DNA of 6,289 nucleotides from an uncultured Bacilli bacterium (GTDB lineage Bacteria; Bacillota_I; Bacilli_A; RF39; UBA660): the NCBI GenBank assembly GCA_934085635.1, contig CAKOHL010000063.1, positions 1-6,289 of the forward strand, read 5' to 3'. Made by a program: the position numbers and the translations under genes. Below the pieces are notes generated by a model. The model worked only from the letters and a program-made list of their open reading frames with translations. It did no database searches and was not told where the DNA came from. Positions 5,850 through 6,289 of the stretch are shown piece by piece (the stretch's first letter is position 1; the number at the start of each line of letters is the position of its first letter).

Positions 5850-6289
5850 ATGAAAAAAAGCATATCAATTTTAATTCTATTAATTTTATTAATGATTACT
5901 GTTAAATACTTTTCATCAAACTATGACATAACATATGATGTAGATGATTACAAAATAAGGGAAATAAATAAACAAAACACTATGTACTATGAAATAACAT
6001 ATGAAGGTGTTGTATATAGTTATATAGTTAATAGTAGTAGAAAACTATTTAAAAAGAACATAAAAACTATAAAAGAAGAAACTATAGATGACAAAATATG
6101 CCTAACACCAAATGACTTATACACATTATGTTCTAAAGATAATTACATTATTAACAAAGATGATTTTAAATACAATAAAGAAACAAAAGATTTCTCATAC
6201 ACTAAAGCATTAAATGACAAAGAATATATGCTAATATGGAAATATGATGGATTCTATTATATGAATGGTAACGAATACAAAAATATAAA
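5850..6289 (+). CDS. Exported or membrane-anchored protein of unknown function, 3'-truncated by the window edge
   Basis: An ATG at 5850 preceded by AGGAGG (5838-5843, six-base spacer) opens a frame with no stop through the last base: 146 codons plus two bases. The N-terminus is MKKS followed by a hydrophobic stretch (about 5-18), a typical signal anchor with no lipobox. The rest is polar, Lys/Asp/Asn/Tyr-rich and probably outside the membrane. The visible part has exactly two cysteines, C84 and C94, ten residues apart (KICLTPNDLYTLCSK), and a Tyr-rich region near 127-143 that includes Trp130 (TGG). I do not recognise a family. It follows the thioredoxin-like gene after 49 bases that contain a terminator hairpin and no clear promoter. 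Co-expression by read-through is therefore plausible but unproven. Base and codon use match the neighbours. Confidence 0.82.
   Translation, partial: MKKSISILILLILLMITVKYFSSNYDITYDVDDYKIREINKQNTMYYEITYEGVVYSYIVNSSRKLFKKNIKTIKEETIDDKICLTPNDLYTLCSKDNYIINKDDFKYNKETKDFSYTKALNDKEYMLIWKYDGFYYMNGNEYKNI

Overview
The window is strongly AT-rich DNA from a low-GC Gram-positive-type bacterium. The signs are lysine-, asparagine- and isoleucine-rich proteins, AGA arginine codons, only TAA stops, and Shine-Dalgarno sites of the AGGAGG/GGTGA type. All six tryptophans I could place are encoded by TGG and no gene reads through TGA, so the standard code fits and a Mycoplasma-type code is not needed. An uncultured gut Bacilli or Clostridia lineage is a reasonable guess, but no marker in the window settles it.

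Layout: (1) The 3' nine-tenths of glyA (serine hydroxymethyltransferase, + strand) ends in a hairpin terminator that starts inside its stop codon. (2) A complete 857-residue P-type ATPase of the plasma-membrane Ca2+ pump type (P2B) follows on the + strand. (3) A 145-residue all-helical soluble protein of unknown role lies on the - strand and converges on the pump gene; the two share one bidirectional hairpin. (4) A 131-residue four-helix membrane protein of unknown role (+) is divergent from (3). (5) A 171-residue CmpB/DUF1113-type membrane protein (-) overlaps the end of (4) tail to tail. (6) A membrane-anchored thioredoxin-like protein with a CQHC motif (+) is divergent from (5). (7) The first 146 codons of another membrane-anchored or secreted protein of unknown function (+) run off the right edge.

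The genes look like independent, mostly single-gene transcription units packed tightly on alternating strands. No intergenic gap exceeds about 120 bases. Candidate promoters sit almost on top of the ribosome binding sites, which predicts very short 5' leaders. Terminators overlap stop codons or lie inside the opposing gene. Apart from glyA and perhaps the soluble helical protein, all products are predicted to be in or anchored to the membrane, but nothing shows that they form one pathway.

I see no CRISPR array, mobile element, tRNA, rRNA, riboswitch or recognisable defence system. The window is mainly ordinary housekeeping and envelope genes; its more unusual aspects are the compact regulatory layout and several uncharacterised small proteins.
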